Source: Nesterenkonia sp. PF2B19 (GTDB lineage Bacteria; Actinomycetota; Actinomycetes; Actinomycetales; Micrococcaceae). From it: a DNA stretch of 64,000 bases. The notes beneath the pieces were generated by a model. That model was not told the origin of the DNA and did not search any database. It saw nothing but the letters and a program-made list of their open reading frames with translations. Shown here piece after piece: positions 46,740 through 57,800 of the stretch. Within the stretch, counting starts at the first letter, position 1. Every line of letters starts with the position of its first letter. The stretch lies in NCBI RefSeq assembly GCF_001758425.2, contig NZ_MDSS02000005.1, positions 49,306 to 113,305 of the forward strand. The letters run 5' to 3'. The position numbers were made by a program, and so were the translations under genes.

Positions 46740-47690
46740 TCAGGAGGACTCCGGTCCTTCCCGCAGCGCGGGCTCAGCCTGGTCGGCGAGGGATCCGGCG
46801 ACGTCGTCGGCCTCCAGGTCCACGGGAAGCCAGCGGATCCGTGGATCGGCGCGGAACCAGGTGTCCTGACGTTTGGCGAAACGACGGGTGGCCACGGTGG
46901 TGTCCTCCACCGCCTCCTCCTGGCTGATCCTGCCGTCGAGCACGTCGAGGAACTGCTGGTAGCCGATGGCCCGCGAGGCGGTGCGGCCCTCGCGGAGGCC
47001 TCGATCCTCCAGCGCCCGGACCTCCTCGAGGAGACCGTGGGCGGCCATCTCCTCGACGCGGGCGGCGATTCGGGACTGCAAGGTCTCCCGGGGAAGGCTG
47101 AGGCCCAGCTGGACCACCGGCTCCACCGTGGGCTCGTGGATCCGTCGCGGCATGAAGGAGGAGAAGGTCCGCCCGGTGATGGAGACGACCTCCAACGCGC
47201 GCACCAGCCGACGGTCGTCCTTGATGACGGCGGCCGACTCCGGGTCTGCCCGGCGCAGCTCCTCCCGCAGCGCGCCCGCACCCTCGTCCTCCAGCCATTG
47301 GGTGAGCCGGCTGCGCACTCCCGGCTCGGTGGGCGGAAACTCGATGGCGTCGACGACGGCGCGCACGTAGAGCCCGGAGCCCCCGACGAGGATGGGTGTG
47401 CGGCCGTGCGACCGGATCTCACGGACCAGTTCCCGCGCCCGGTCCCGATAGACGGCCACGGAGGCCTCCTCGGTGACGTCGAGGACGTCGAGCAGGTGGT
47501 GGGGGACTCCGCGCCGCTGGTCCGCCGTCACCTTGGCGGTGCCGATGTCCATGCCGCGGTAGAGCTGCATCGAGTCGGCGTTGATGACCTCACCGTCGAG
47601 CCGACGGGCGAGCTCCACGCCGAGGGCGGACTTCCCGGTGGCGGTCGCCCCAACGACAGCGATCAACGGCGGACGGGAGGAACTCGCCAC
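46740..47690 (-). CDS. miaA: tRNA dimethylallyltransferase
   Basis: The 316-residue enzyme adds the isopentenyl group to A37 of tRNAs reading UNN codons. It has the P-loop [37 protein letters not shown] (catalytic Asp), [15 protein letters not shown] and the segment [15 protein letters not shown]. MiaB, encoded just upstream in the same direction, then methylthiolates the product. The GTG at 47690 lies four bases after the miaB stop. Confidence 0.95.
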   Translation of the reverse strand: MASSSRPPLIAVVGATATGKSALGVELARRLDGEVINADSMQLYRGMDIGTAKVTADQRRGVPHHLLDVLDVTEEASVAVYRDRARELVREIRSHGRTPILVGGSGLYVRAVVDAIEFPPTEPGVRSRLTQWLEDEGAGALREELRRADPESAAVIKDDRRLVRALEVVSITGRTFSSFMPRRIHEPTVEPVVQLGLSLPRETLQSRIAARVEEMAAHGLLEEVRALEDRGLREGRTASRAIGYQQFLDVLDGRISQEEAVEDTTVATRRFAKRQDTWFRADPRIRWLPVDLEADDVAGSLADQAEPALREGPESS

Positions 47691-47694
47691 CGGC

Positions 47695-49274
47695 TCAGCC
47701 GTCCGAGCGCAGCGTCGGCATGCCCAGGGAGACAGCCCCGGGCTGGGCGCCTCCGACCTGGGTGGTGCCGACTCCGCAGGATTCTGCCTGCGCACGATCC
47801 CACGCGTCGCCGGCCCGGGACCGGCGCAGATGGTACTCCTGGGCGGAGGCGGGATCGGCGAGCAGGTGGTGGGATCCGGCGTCGGTGATCGTCACGGAGA
47901 CGAAGTCCCCTGGGCGGGGCGACTCGGCACCTGCGGGGACCGAGAAGTGCACCAGCCGGTTGTCCGCTGCGCGGCCCGAGAGGCGGCCGGTCTCCGACCC
48001 CTTGGTCCCGGCGTCGGCGGTGACCAGCAGCTCCTGCGTGGTGCCGATCTGGCGCTGGTTCTCCTCCGCGGTGATCCGATTCTGCAGCTCCACGAGTCGC
48101 TCGAAGCGTTCCTGGACGACCGCCTTGGGGATCTGGTCCTCCATGGTCGCCGCCGGCGTGCCCGGCCGCGGCGAGTACTGGAAGGTGAACGCCGAGGAGA
48201 AGCGAGAGGCCTCGACCACCCGCAGCGTGTCCTCGAAGTCCTTCTCGGTCTCCCCGGGGAAGCCCACGATGATGTCGGTGGTGACCGAGGCATGGGGCAT
48301 GCGCTCCCGCACCTTGTCGAGGATGCCCAGGAACTTCGTCGAGCGGTAGGACCGTCGCATGGCCTTCAGCACGGTGTCGGAACCGGACTGCAGGGGCATG
48401 TGGAGCTGCGGCATCACATTGGGAGTCTCGGCCATGGCTCGATGACGTCGTCGGTGAAGGAGGCCGGGTGCGGGCTGGTGAACCGGACCCGCTCCAGGCC
48501 GTCGATGTCACCGCAGGCACGCAGAAGCTTCGCAAAGGCCCCACGGTCTCCGAACTCGACTCCGTAGGTGTTGACGTTCTGCCCCAGCAGGGTGACCTCC
48601 ACAGCGCCGTCGGCGACGAGCGCCTGGACTTCAGCGAGGATGTCTCCCGGGCGCCGGTCACGTTCCTTCCCCCGCAGCGAGGGAACGATGCAGAACGTGC
48701 ACGTGTTGTTGCATCCCACGGAGATCGACACCCAGCCGGAGTAGACGGCGTCCCTCTTGGTGGGCAACGTGGAGGGGAAGGTCTCCAACGACTCGAGGAT
48801 CTCGATCTCGGCGTCCTGATTGTGGCGCGAACGCTCCAGCAGAGTGGGCAGCGAGCCGATGTTGTGGGTGCCGAAGACGACGTCCACCCAGGGCGCCTTC
48901 TCCAACACCGTGTTCTGGTCCTTCTGCGCCAGACAGCCGCCGACGGCGATCTGCATGCCCGCGTGCTCCCGCTTGGTGCCGCGCAGCATGCCGAGGTGTC
49001 CATAGAGTTTGTTGTCCGCGTTCTCCCGCACGGCACAGGTGTTGAAGACCACCAGATCCGGGGTGGCGTCCTCTTCCGCCGCCACGTAGCCGGCATCCTC
49101 CAGCAGCCCGGAGATGCGCTCAGAGTCATGGACGTTCATCTGGCAGCCGAACGTGCGGACCTCATAGGTGCGGCTCTGGGATGCCAGGTCCAGGCCCGCA
49201 TCCACAGCAGAAGCCGTTGCGGAGCCTCGTGCCGGGTGGGCGGGGTCGGTGCGGTCCAACGTCGTCTCGGTCAT
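47695..49274 (-). CDS. miaB: tRNA-2-methylthio-N6-dimethylallyladenosine synthase, frame broken by one missing base
   Basis: The joined protein of about 526 residues has the UPF0004 domain with cluster cysteines in [29 protein letters not shown] and AVGGCLAQ. The radical-SAM motif is [15 protein letters not shown]-domain sequence occupies the C-terminus. The frame is lost after ASFTDDVIE; restoring one G near 48436-48440 gives ...[26 protein letters not shown].... The ATG at 49274 (TETTLDRTD) was chosen over the upstream in-frame start. The C-terminal 50 residues after the TRAM domain vary. Confidence 0.92.
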
Positions 49275-49426
49275 GGTCACGCTCGCAGATCTCACGGGGG
49301 CGGTCTCGGACTCGGGCGCGGTCTTGAGCCGCGGTGCCGGTCAATTCTACGCGTCCAGGCAATCTGCTGCGGCCAGACGTCGGTGCTGCGGCTCAGCCAC
49401 TGCCCCTCGAGACACGAGCGCCGCCT

Positions 49427-50290
49427 TCAGGACATCCCCTCGGCAGTGTGCTCCTCCAGTGCCTCACGCACCAGCTGGAAGGCCGCCCCGGGGCTGTGTC
49501 CTCGGCGAGCCAGCATCGAGACGAGGCGACGAGTCTGACGGTCCCGCTCCTTCCGGGCGGCGGCGTCATGGCCGGCAGGCAGAGCGACCCCGCGCAGCCT
49601 CTTGCCGATCAGCTCCCGGGCCATCGCATCCTCGTCCGCGACACTGAGCTGCTCGAGGGCCTCCTCGGCGAGTGCCTCCGCGATGCCGCGATCCTTCAGC
49701 TCACGCCGCAGGGCGGCACGCCCGAGGCCGCGCGTCTCATGCCTGGTCCGCACCCACATGCGTGCGAATGCGGCGTCGTCGATGAGCTGGACCTCCTCGA
49801 GACGGTCCAGGACCGCCCCGATGACGCTCTCGGAGAATCCCTTCTCTCGCAGAGTCTCCGAGAGCTGGTGGCGGCTCTTGGCCGAGCCGGTGAGCTTGCG
49901 CAGCACCACAGCGCGTGCCCGCTCGTGGTCATCGTCTCTGGGACCATCGCCGCCGATCGCGACTACGGGCTCTGCTGACGGGGTTGTCTCTGCTGACGGA
50001 GTTGTCTCCGCCGGTGGGGATGACGCTGCCGGCGGGGTCGGCTCCGCCGTACCCGCCTGAGCCGAACCCGCCTGATCGGGCCATCGCGGCGCGACGGGAG
50101 CATCGGAGGACACGTCCGCGGACGAGACGGGGGCGTCGCCAGGCCCCTCCTGAAAGAGGGTCGAGGTCGTCTCCCCCGTCTCGAGGCGCGTCAGCTCCTT
50201 CCGCAGTGACGCGATGGTGTCCTCACGGGAGGCACGGGTCGGGTCCGGGCTCGCAGGGTGTGGGCTGACAGGGTCCGGGCTGGCGTTCAT
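49427..50290 (-). CDS. recX: Regulatory protein RecX with long N-terminal extension
   Basis: The C-terminal 165 residues are a normal RecX helical-repeat protein (VVLRKLTGSAKSRHQLSETLREKGFS, FARMWVRTRHE, ALRRELKDRGI). The first 120 residues are disordered and Pro/Ser/Thr/Glu-rich, with the repeat TTPSAETTPSAE. RecX inhibits RecA filaments. It starts nine bases after recA, so the two are co-transcribed. Confidence 0.9.
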   Translation of the reverse strand: MNASPDPVSPHPASPDPTRASREDTIASLRKELTRLETGETTSTLFQEGPGDAPVSSADVSSDAPVAPRWPDQAGSAQAGTAEPTPPAASSPPAETTPSAETTPSAEPVVAIGGDGPRDDDHERARAVVLRKLTGSAKSRHQLSETLREKGFSESVIGAVLDRLEEVQLIDDAAFARMWVRTRHETRGLGRAALRRELKDRGIAEALAEEALEQLSVADEDAMARELIGKRLRGVALPAGHDAAARKERDRQTRRLVSMLARRGHSPGAAFQLVREALEEHTAEGMS

Positions 50291-50299
50291 CGGCCAGGA

Positions 50300-51349
<1,050 letters not shown>

Positions 51350-51523
51350 GGTTCACCTCTGTGACGTCGTCTGTGCTGATGGACTCGCACCTGTGCGGTG
51401 CTGACTTCTCTGACACTACGCACCACCTCTGACACATCCGAGACGGTCAAGCCATCCTGTGGACGGCCGGGCGTGGCGCTCGTCGTCTGCAGCACCTTCT
51501 GTGGAGAACACTACCGCACTGCA

Positions 51524-51539
51524 TCGAACACAGCTTCGA
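51524..51539 (-). promoter_or_regulatory. Putative LexA box of the recA-recX operon
   Basis: TCGAAC-ACAG-CTTCGA matches the consensus TCGAAC-N4-GTTCGA at 11 of 12 positions and lies 175 bases before the recA start. On the minus strand a TAGTGT (51513-51508) could be the -10, placing the box over the -35. A DnaA-box-like TTCTCCACA follows immediately (51508-51500). Confidence 0.8.
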
Positions 51540-51616
51540 ACCCGGCGCGCGTGTCGGTCCTCGCTGTGAGCTCGTCCGGAGGCCGCCGCGCGGTCACCCT
51601 CGGGACCGCTCCACGC

Positions 51617-51835
51617 TCAGCGCTTGGGCGGAAGGTCCCGGCCCAGGCGCCGTGAGGCGGGCACGTCCTGCTGATCGCAGACCGCCTCCCACACGTCACG
51701 CGGGCTGACGCCGGCGTCGAGGGCCTGCAGCGCCGTCTTCTGATAGTCGCTGAGCACCAGCGAACCGGCCAGCACATGGGCATAGCCGGAGCCGAACTCC
51801 TCCTCCATGAGGAACCAGAATCTGCTCAGCCGCAT
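51617..51835 (-). CDS. DUF3046 protein
   Basis: The 72-residue acidic protein contains MRLSRFWFLMEEEFG, YAHVLAGSLVLSDYQKTALQALDAGVSPRDVWEAVCDQQDVP. This is the complete DUF3046 pattern, a small actinobacterial protein almost always encoded just upstream of recA. The function is unknown; synteny suggests a tie to recombination or chromosome maintenance. Confidence 0.92.
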   Translation of the reverse strand: MRLSRFWFLMEEEFGSGYAHVLAGSLVLSDYQKTALQALDAGVSPRDVWEAVCDQQDVPASRRLGRDLPPKR

Positions 51836-51931
51836 GGGCGCGTCCTCTCCGTCGGCACAGTGGCCGGCCAGGTCATGTCATGTCGAACGGGCGTCACCCG
51901 TCTCCAGCCCGGCAGCCGCGGGGCCGTGGCT

Positions 51932-52036
51932 CGGCACAGCACAGCCCCGCACAGCACAGCCCCGCACAGTGCAATCCGGAACAGCGCGATCCGGAACAGT
52001 GCAGTCGGGATCAGTGCAGTCCGGATCCGATCAGTC
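51932..52036. repeat. Seven tandem 15-bp units downstream of a MarR gene
   Basis: Units begin at 51932, 51947, 51962, 51977, 51992, 52007 and 52022. The consensus is about CGGAACAGTGCAGTC, drifting from CCGCACAGCACAGCC at the left to CGGATCCGATCAGTC at the right. The array fills the gap before DUF3046 and its last six bases reach into the stop end of the MarR gene. Unit length is a multiple of three, so shadow frames show five-residue repeats, but no gene covers it. Confidence 0.88.
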
Positions 52037-52564
52037 CGGGGAGGCGGGAGACGCGACGTCGTCGCCCTCCGACTCCTCAGCACTGGCGGCGGCGGATGCA
52101 CCGGCACCAGTGGGATCCAGCTCCGCATAGGTGCGGTTGAGCTTGGCCACCAGGGAATACAGCGTCTCGATCTCGTCCTCGCTCCAGGACTGGAGCATCG
52201 TCAGATAACGCTCGGCGCGCTCCTGCTGGGCGGCCTCGAGGCGGCGGCGGCCCTCGGAGGTGAGCGTGATGGTCTGAGCTCGGCCGTCGGCGGGATCCGT
52301 CTCCTTGCTCACCCATCCGCGGGACACCAGCGTCGTCAGCTGGCGGGACAGCGTCGGCTTGCCGATCCCCAGATACCGTGCGATCGACGTCATCCGGGCC
52401 GGGCCCTCGTTCTGCAGAGTGGCCAGCACGGAGTAGGAGGCGGGCTCGATCTCCGGGTCGATCCGTCGGGCCAGCTGCAGGGCGTTGAACCGGCGTCGTA
52501 CGAAGAGCCGGTTAAACTCCCGCTCCAGCTCTCGGACCAGGGCAGGGCGGTCGGGCGTATCCAT
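52031..52564 (-). CDS. MarR-family transcriptional regulator
   Basis: The 177-residue regulator has RRFNALQLARRIDPEIEPASYSVLATL, HTH LGIGKPTLSRQLTTLVSRGWV and wing TDPADGRAQTITLTSEGRRRL. A 25-residue Ala/Ser/Glu-rich tail ends the protein, where the 15-bp tandem array begins. The target is unknown. Confidence 0.88.
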   Translation of the reverse strand: MDTPDRPALVRELEREFNRLFVRRRFNALQLARRIDPEIEPASYSVLATLQNEGPARMTSIARYLGIGKPTLSRQLTTLVSRGWVSKETDPADGRAQTITLTSEGRRRLEAAQQERAERYLTMLQSWSEDEIETLYSLVAKLNRTYAELDPTGAGASAAASAEESEGDDVASPASPD

Positions 52565-52622
52565 GCGCCTCAGTCTAAGGGGTGGAGAGCCGGATCACGG
52601 ACCCGGGCGCGCGAGAAGACAC

Positions 52623-52655
52623 GAGAGGGCCGCCCCGGAGCGGGGCGGCCCTCTC
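52623..52655 (-). terminator. Terminator hairpin after clgR
   Basis: A perfect 15-bp inverted repeat (GAGAGGGCCGCCCCG and complement) with a three-base GAG loop lies 17 bases past the clgR stop. Confidence 0.88.
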
Positions 52656-52671
52656 GGCTGTCAGGGGAGGC

Positions 52672-53118
52672 TCAGCCGCAGGTGCGGGCGAACTCCTCGT
52701 GGGTGAACTCCTCGGGGATGCCGTCGGGCACCACCCCGTGACCGAACTCCCGCTGGAACTCGGTGGGCACGGTGTCCGGCACGTGCAGCCCTTCCGCGAC
52801 GGCGACCCGCTCGGCCACCTGACCAAGCATCGCCGACAGCGGCACGTCCAAGGCGGCGCAGATCGACGCCAACAGCTCAGACGACGCCTCCTTCTGGCCG
52901 CGCTCGACCTCGGACAGGTAGCCCAGCGAGACCCGCGCGCCGTGCGAGACATCGCGCAGCGTGCGGCCTTCGGCCTGGCGGATGCTGCGCAGGACATCGC
53001 CGATCTCCTGACGCAGGACCACAGCCTTGGCCTCCTTGGACTCAGCGGCCGGGGCGGCGTCGACGTCCAGGTCTTTCCAACGGGTGACGCCGTTGACGGT
53101 GACTGGCTGTCTCACCAT
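52672..53118 (-). CDS. clgR: ClgR-type HTH regulator of Clp protease genes
   Basis: The 148-residue Cro/CI-type protein has [60 protein letters not shown], nearly the ClgR consensus. Its place after pgsA-cinA is the standard actinobacterial location. ClgR activates clpP1P2, clpC and related genes and is itself degraded by Clp. A 30-residue N-terminal segment ([15 protein letters not shown]) is lineage-specific. AAGGAG precedes the ATG, and a SigR-type promoter lies about 105 bases upstream. Confidence 0.92.
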   Translation of the reverse strand: MVRQPVTVNGVTRWKDLDVDAAPAAESKEAKAVVLRQEIGDVLRSIRQAEGRTLRDVSHGARVSLGYLSEVERGQKEASSELLASICAALDVPLSAMLGQVAERVAVAEGLHVPDTVPTEFQREFGHGVVPDGIPEEFTHEEFARTCG

Positions 53119-53222
53119 GGGCTTTCTCCTTCGTGGACTCCGATGGCCCTCACTGCGTCTGCTCCTCGGTCAGGTGCTGGACCTCACCAGGAACGGTGCG
53201 ATGCAGACGCTTCACCGGACGA

Positions 53223-53249
53223 CAACTCGGCCGAGCCCGGTTTTGTTCC
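53223..53249 (-). promoter_or_regulatory. SigR-type promoter of clgR
   Basis: On the minus strand GGAAC (53249-53245) is exactly 18 bases from GTTG (53226-53223). This matches the spacing and sequence of the sigR and ssrA promoters. It predicts a leader of about 95 bases before the clgR ATG. Confidence 0.85.
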
Positions 53250-53254
53250 CCACT

Positions 53255-54027
53255 CTAGCGGGGATCGCCGAATCCGGGCGGCTCGGAGAGCAGAAGCTCC
53301 TCCACCAGTTTCAGCGCCCCCTCGACGCTCGCATCCCGGATGGCCGCCCGGTCGCCGTCGAGATCGAGCAGCAGGGAGCCGGCGATCCAGGACTCCTCCA
53401 CACCAGGTGCGTCGGCAGCCGAGGAGCCGCCCTCGTCGGGTTCACAGGACTCCGGAAGGCGGAGCCCGAGCCGCTCAGCGTCGCCCTTCCTGCAGGCCAG
53501 CCCCACATACACGGTGCCGACGTCCTTGCCCTCATGAGGCTCGGGCCCGGCGACGCCGGTCGTCGAGACGCCCAGCGCGGCCCCTGTGGCCCCGGCCGCA
53601 CCTCGGGCCATCGCAGCGGCCACGGCAGGATCGACCGCGCCGCGCTCTTCGAGCACATCCTCGTCGACGCCGAGCAGCTGGTGCTTCACCGGATTGCAGT
53701 AGGCGACGACTCCGCCGACCAGCGCGGCGGAGGCGCCGGGCACATCGGCCAGGCGCGCCGCGAGCGACCCGGCGGTCAGCGACTCAGCGTGGCCACGGTC
53801 AGACCACGATGCGCGCAGCGCTGGATGATCTCCACCGGGTCCGTGCGCCGCTCCGCCTCTCCGGCGATCTGCCGCGCTCCACCCGAGACCCTCCGGCCGT
53901 CATCGGCCCACCGTTCATGGGCCGCGGCGGGATCCGGCCGATGCTCTCGGACCGGTGCCGGTTCCTGCGCGCGGTCCGGGCCTCGAGTCCCCGGGCCACC
54001 GGGGCCGCGCTCAGCTCCTATTGCCAT
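53255..54027 (-). CDS. CinA C-terminal domain protein (NMN amidohydrolase-like), frame broken by one missing base
   Basis: The start at 54027 gives a disordered Gly/Pro/Arg-rich N-terminus of about 60 residues, then VEIIQRCAHRGLTVAT, and a TGA soon follows. The next frame continues ESLTAGSLAARLADVPGASAALVGGVVAYCNPVKHQLLGV. One G missing near 53786-53789 accounts for it (normally ATAESLTAG). The domain includes the SLTAG and GVAGP motifs of PncC/CinA, which hydrolyses NMN. AGGAGG lies seven bases from the ATG. The gene is 20 bases after pgsA. Confidence 0.87.
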
Positions 54028-54047
54028 GGTCACGCCTCCTGTGCGGA

Positions 54048-54671
54048 TCAGCGGGTTTCACGGCGCAGCCTGATGGCCGAGAACACATAGTCGATGCCGG
54101 TCACCACGGTGACGACCAGCGCGGCCATCATGATCCAGAACGCGACGTCGGAGAGCCAGCCGGCGATCACCACCAGCGGCAGCAGCATCAGCTGCAGACC
54201 GGCCGACTGCAGGACCGTCTTGAGCTTCCCACCCCGGGACGCCGGCATCACACCGTAGCGGATGACCACCATGCGCAGCACGGTGACGCCCAGCTCCCGG
54301 GCCAGAATCACGATCGTCACCCACCAGGGCAGCTCACTGAGGATCGAGAGCATCACCAGCCCCGCGCCGATGAGCAGCTTGTCCGCGATCGGGTCGGCGA
54401 TCTTGCCGAAGTCGGTGACCAGGTTGCGCGCCCGGGCGAGGTCGCCGTCGATCTTGTCCGTGATCATCGCGACGGCGAACACTCCGGCGGCGGCCCATCG
54501 CCACCCCCCGTTGGTGGCCTCGATCCCGCCGGCGGCACCGCCGTCGGCATCCAGCAGCAGGAACCAGACGAACAGCGGCACCAACGCGATGCGCAGCATG
54601 GTGAGCACATTGGCGATGTTCAGCAGCGGAGGCTGTGCGGCGTTCGCCGGTTCAGGGGTGGACGGGCTCAC
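54048..54671 (-). CDS. pgsA: CDP-diacylglycerol-glycerol-3-phosphate 3-phosphatidyltransferase
   Basis: The 207-residue membrane enzyme makes phosphatidylglycerol phosphate. The CDP-alcohol phosphotransferase motif is complete: DKIDGDLARARN followed by FGKIADPIAD (D-x2-D-G-x2-A-R-x8-G-x3-D-x3-D). Several membrane helices follow. The GTG at 54671 is used. Confidence 0.94.
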   Translation of the reverse strand: MSPSTPEPANAAQPPLLNIANVLTMLRIALVPLFVWFLLLDADGGAAGGIEATNGGWRWAAAGVFAVAMITDKIDGDLARARNLVTDFGKIADPIADKLLIGAGLVMLSILSELPWWVTIVILARELGVTVLRMVVIRYGVMPASRGGKLKTVLQSAGLQLMLLPLVVIAGWLSDVAFWIMMAALVVTVVTGIDYVFSAIRLRRETR

Positions 54672-54725
54672 GAGGCTCCTCTTCTCGGCGGGTCAGGGCG
54701 CGGCCCGGGGCTCGGTCTGAGCAGC

Positions 54726-54863
54726 TCATCGACCGGTGAGCTGCCAGGCGTCCTCCGAGGCGGTGGAGTCGTGTCCGTCATGATAGTCCCTCGCCTCCGG
54801 CAGAGCAGCAGTGCGCTCGGCCAGGTCGCGAGCGATCAGGTCCGCGGAACTCATGCCGGTCAT
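54726..54863 (-). CDS. Small acidic ORF coupled to ftsK
   Basis: A 45-codon frame begins TGMSSADLIARDLAERTAAL and ends EDAWQLTGR. Its ATG overlaps the ftsK stop by ATGA, the pattern of the genuine junctions in this window, and it precedes pgsA by 54 bases. It is hydrophilic, with no Cys and no membrane segment. I recognise no family. It might instead be the true C-terminus of FtsK if another base is missing, because the last 25 residues of the FtsK frame look unlike coding sequence. Confidence 0.5.
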   Translation of the reverse strand: MTGMSSADLIARDLAERTAALPEARDYHDGHDSTASEDAWQLTGR

Positions 54864-57800
54864 GGTCGCCACCGCCCGACGGCGGCGCCCCCTGGCCCCG
54901 TGGCTGGCGGGCCAGCACCGCGCCGAGCGCCCCCCGCCGCCGTGATGCTCCGCCTGCGGCGCGCCTCGGTGGGCCCGGTCGGGGCAGGAGCTCCCGTCGG
55001 CACACCGGAGGCGGGATCCAGATCCACCGGGGCACCCTCATAGGCGCCCGGCGCATCCTCCGAGGGTGCCGCCGTGGGCGGGTCCTCGCCGCGGATGGTG
55101 GCCAGTACGCCGGGAAGCTCCTCCGGCGAGACGAGCACGTCCCGAGCCTTCGACCCTTCGGAGGGACCGACCACCCCGCGGGACTCCATGAGGTCCATCA
55201 GGCGTCCGGCCTTGGCGAATCCGACGCGCAGCTTGCGCTGCAGCATCGAGGTGGAGCCGAACTGCGTGGTGACCACGAGCTCGGTGGCCTGCAGCAGCAG
55301 GTCGAGGTCGTCACCGATGTCGGCGTCGATCTCCCGCTTCTTGGGCTCCATCGCGGCGACCGCGTCCTCGCGGTACTGCGCCTTCAGCTGCGACTTCACA
55401 TGCTCGACCACCCCATGGACCTCGGACTCGTTGACCCAGGCACCCTGCACACGCATCGGCTTGTTCATGCCCATCGGCAGGAACAGGGCGTCACCCTGGC
55501 CGAGCAGCTTCTCCGCTCCCACCGAGTCCAGCACCACGCGGGAGTCCGTGGCCGAGGAGGTGGCGAAGGCCATGCGGGACGGCACATTGGCCTTGATGAG
55601 GCCGGTCACCACGTTGACCGAAGGCCGCTGGGTGGCCAGCACCAGGTGGATGCCGGCGGCACGCGCCAGCTGGGTGATGCGCACGATCGAGTCCTCGACA
55701 TCGCGCGGGGCGACCATCATCAGGTCGGCGAGCTCGTCGACGATCACCAACAGATACGGGTAGGGGCGCAGATCCCGCTTGGAGTCCGGCGGCAGCTGGA
55801 TCTTCCCGTTGCGCACCGCCTTGTTGAAGTCGTCGACGTGCTTGTACCCGAAGTGGGCGAGGTCGTCGTAGCGGTTGTCCATCTCCTTGACGACCCACTG
55901 CAGGGCCTCGGCGGCCTTCTTCGGATCCGTGATGATGGGGGTGACCAGGTGCGGCACACCCTCGTAGGCGGTGAGCTCCACGCGCTTCGGGTCCACCATG
56001 ACCATCCGGACCTCGTCCGGAGTGGCACGCATGAGCACGGAGGTCACCATGGAGTTCACGAACGCCGACTTTCCGGCCCCGGTGGCACCGGCGACCAGCA
56101 GGTGCGGCATCTTCGCGAGGTTGGCCACCACATAGCCGCCCTCGATGTCCTTGCCCACGCCCATGATCATGGGGTGCTCGGTCTTGCGCGCGGCGTTGGA
56201 GCGCAGGACGTCGCCGAGGGCGACGACCTCCTTGTCCTTGTTCGGGATCTCGATGCCGATCGCCGACTTGCCCGGGATGGGGCTGAGGATGCGAACCTCG
56301 TTGGAGGCCACCGCCAGGGAGATGTTCTTCTCCAGGGAGGTGACCTTCTCCACCTTGGTGCCCGGTGTCAGCTCCACCTCGTAGCGGGTCACCGTCGGTC
56401 CCCGGGAGAACCCGGTGACCTGGGCGTCCACCTTGAACTGGGAGAACGTCTGGTTCAGCGCGTCGACGATCTCGTCATTGGCGCTGGTGTGCTCCTTCGG
56501 CGGCGGACCGGACGGCAGCATGCCCTGATCGGGCAGGGTGTAGGTGACATCACCGGCGAGCTCCAGCTGCTCCGAGCGGACCGGAAGGTCACTGACCGGG
56601 GCGGGGGTCTCCGCAGGGGCGGAGGGCACGACGGCGGGCCGGGCAGTCGCGGCCGGCTGTGTCGACGGTTGGGGGTCCGGCTGGGCAGGAATCCCTTCGA
56701 ATGCGCCCGCGTGAGCGCTTCCTGCGCTCCCGGCGACGACCGCGGCGCTGGTCGCGCCCGGCACTTGGCCGGACTCGGCGGCCTTCTCCCGGGCGCGCTG
56801 GATGGCCAGTTCCTGGGCTGTGGGGCGGCGCACTCCGGGTGGGACCGTCGGTGCGGAGGCCTCCGTCCCCTCCTCAAGCACGGGGCTGTCATAGGCGCCC
56901 TCGCCGGCGAGTGCGGCCTGGTCGTGGTCCGCTGAGCCGAACTCCTGCGTCGGTTCCTCCGGTTCCGCCTTGGACCCGAGGATCTTGGCGAGCAGGCCCT
57001 TCTTCCCGGGCTCCGGGCTGTCCTCGAAGACGTCCTCAGCGCCGGCGTCGGCAGGCGCGGCATGCTGAGCTCGGGACCGCCGAGGCTTCCGAGCGGGCTT
57101 CTCCGCGGCCGCGGGGGCCGCGGTGCCCTCCTCCAGCGGCTTGGTCTCCGGCAGGGGCTCGGGCTTCTCCCCCACCACATAGGCCTTCGCGACGGCGACC
57201 CGCTGGGGGATGCGTCGCAGCGGAGTGTCGGTGAGCACCAGGATGCCCGCCAGAAGTGTCAGAGACAGGATCCCCCACACGGGGTAGGACGTGATGAGGG
57301 TGGCCAGGGGCACGGTCACCAGGTATCCGATGATGCCGCCCGAGGCGAGCATGTTCTCGAAGGCGGCGTTGAGGGCCGGCATGCCGTGGGCCAGGTGCGC
57401 CAGCCCGGCAGAGGAACACAGGATCAGGGTCAGCCCGATGGCGACGCGGCTGTTGCCCTCATGCTCCTGGGGGTGACGGATGTAGCGGACCGCGGTGATG
57501 AGCAGCACCACCGGCAGCAGAGCCGAGGCCCAGCCGAAGGTGCCGGCGGTGCCGTTGTGGACGATGTCGATGGTCCAGTGGTCGTGCTGCCGCACGCCCC
57601 ACCAGTCCACGACGGCCGTCACGAGGGCCAGCAGGATGAACACCAGCGCCGCGCCGTCGCGTCGGTCCTCCGGATGGATCTTCACCTGGCGCCCGATGCC
57701 GCGGATCGCCGAGCCGACCGGGGTGGCGAACGCCATCCAGAGGCCGCGCAGCGCGGAGGCCACGAGGTTGCCCCGCTCCGGGTCCTGGGCCGTGGTGCTC

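Noticed and set aside
46106..47422. A 438-codon minus-strand fusion running from miaA into dapF
   Set aside because: Its first part is out of frame with miaA. Only the segment from the GTG at 46654 matches DapF.
51932..52036. Possible CRISPR array
   Set aside because: The 15-bp units are contiguous without spacers and there are no cas genes.
51776..52741. A plus-strand frame with five-residue repeats (HSTAP, NSAIR) suggesting a pentapeptide-repeat protein
   Set aside because: The repeats come from the 15-bp minisatellite. The frame is antisense to DUF3046 and MarR, and pentapeptide-repeat proteins need a central Leu or Phe pattern not present here.
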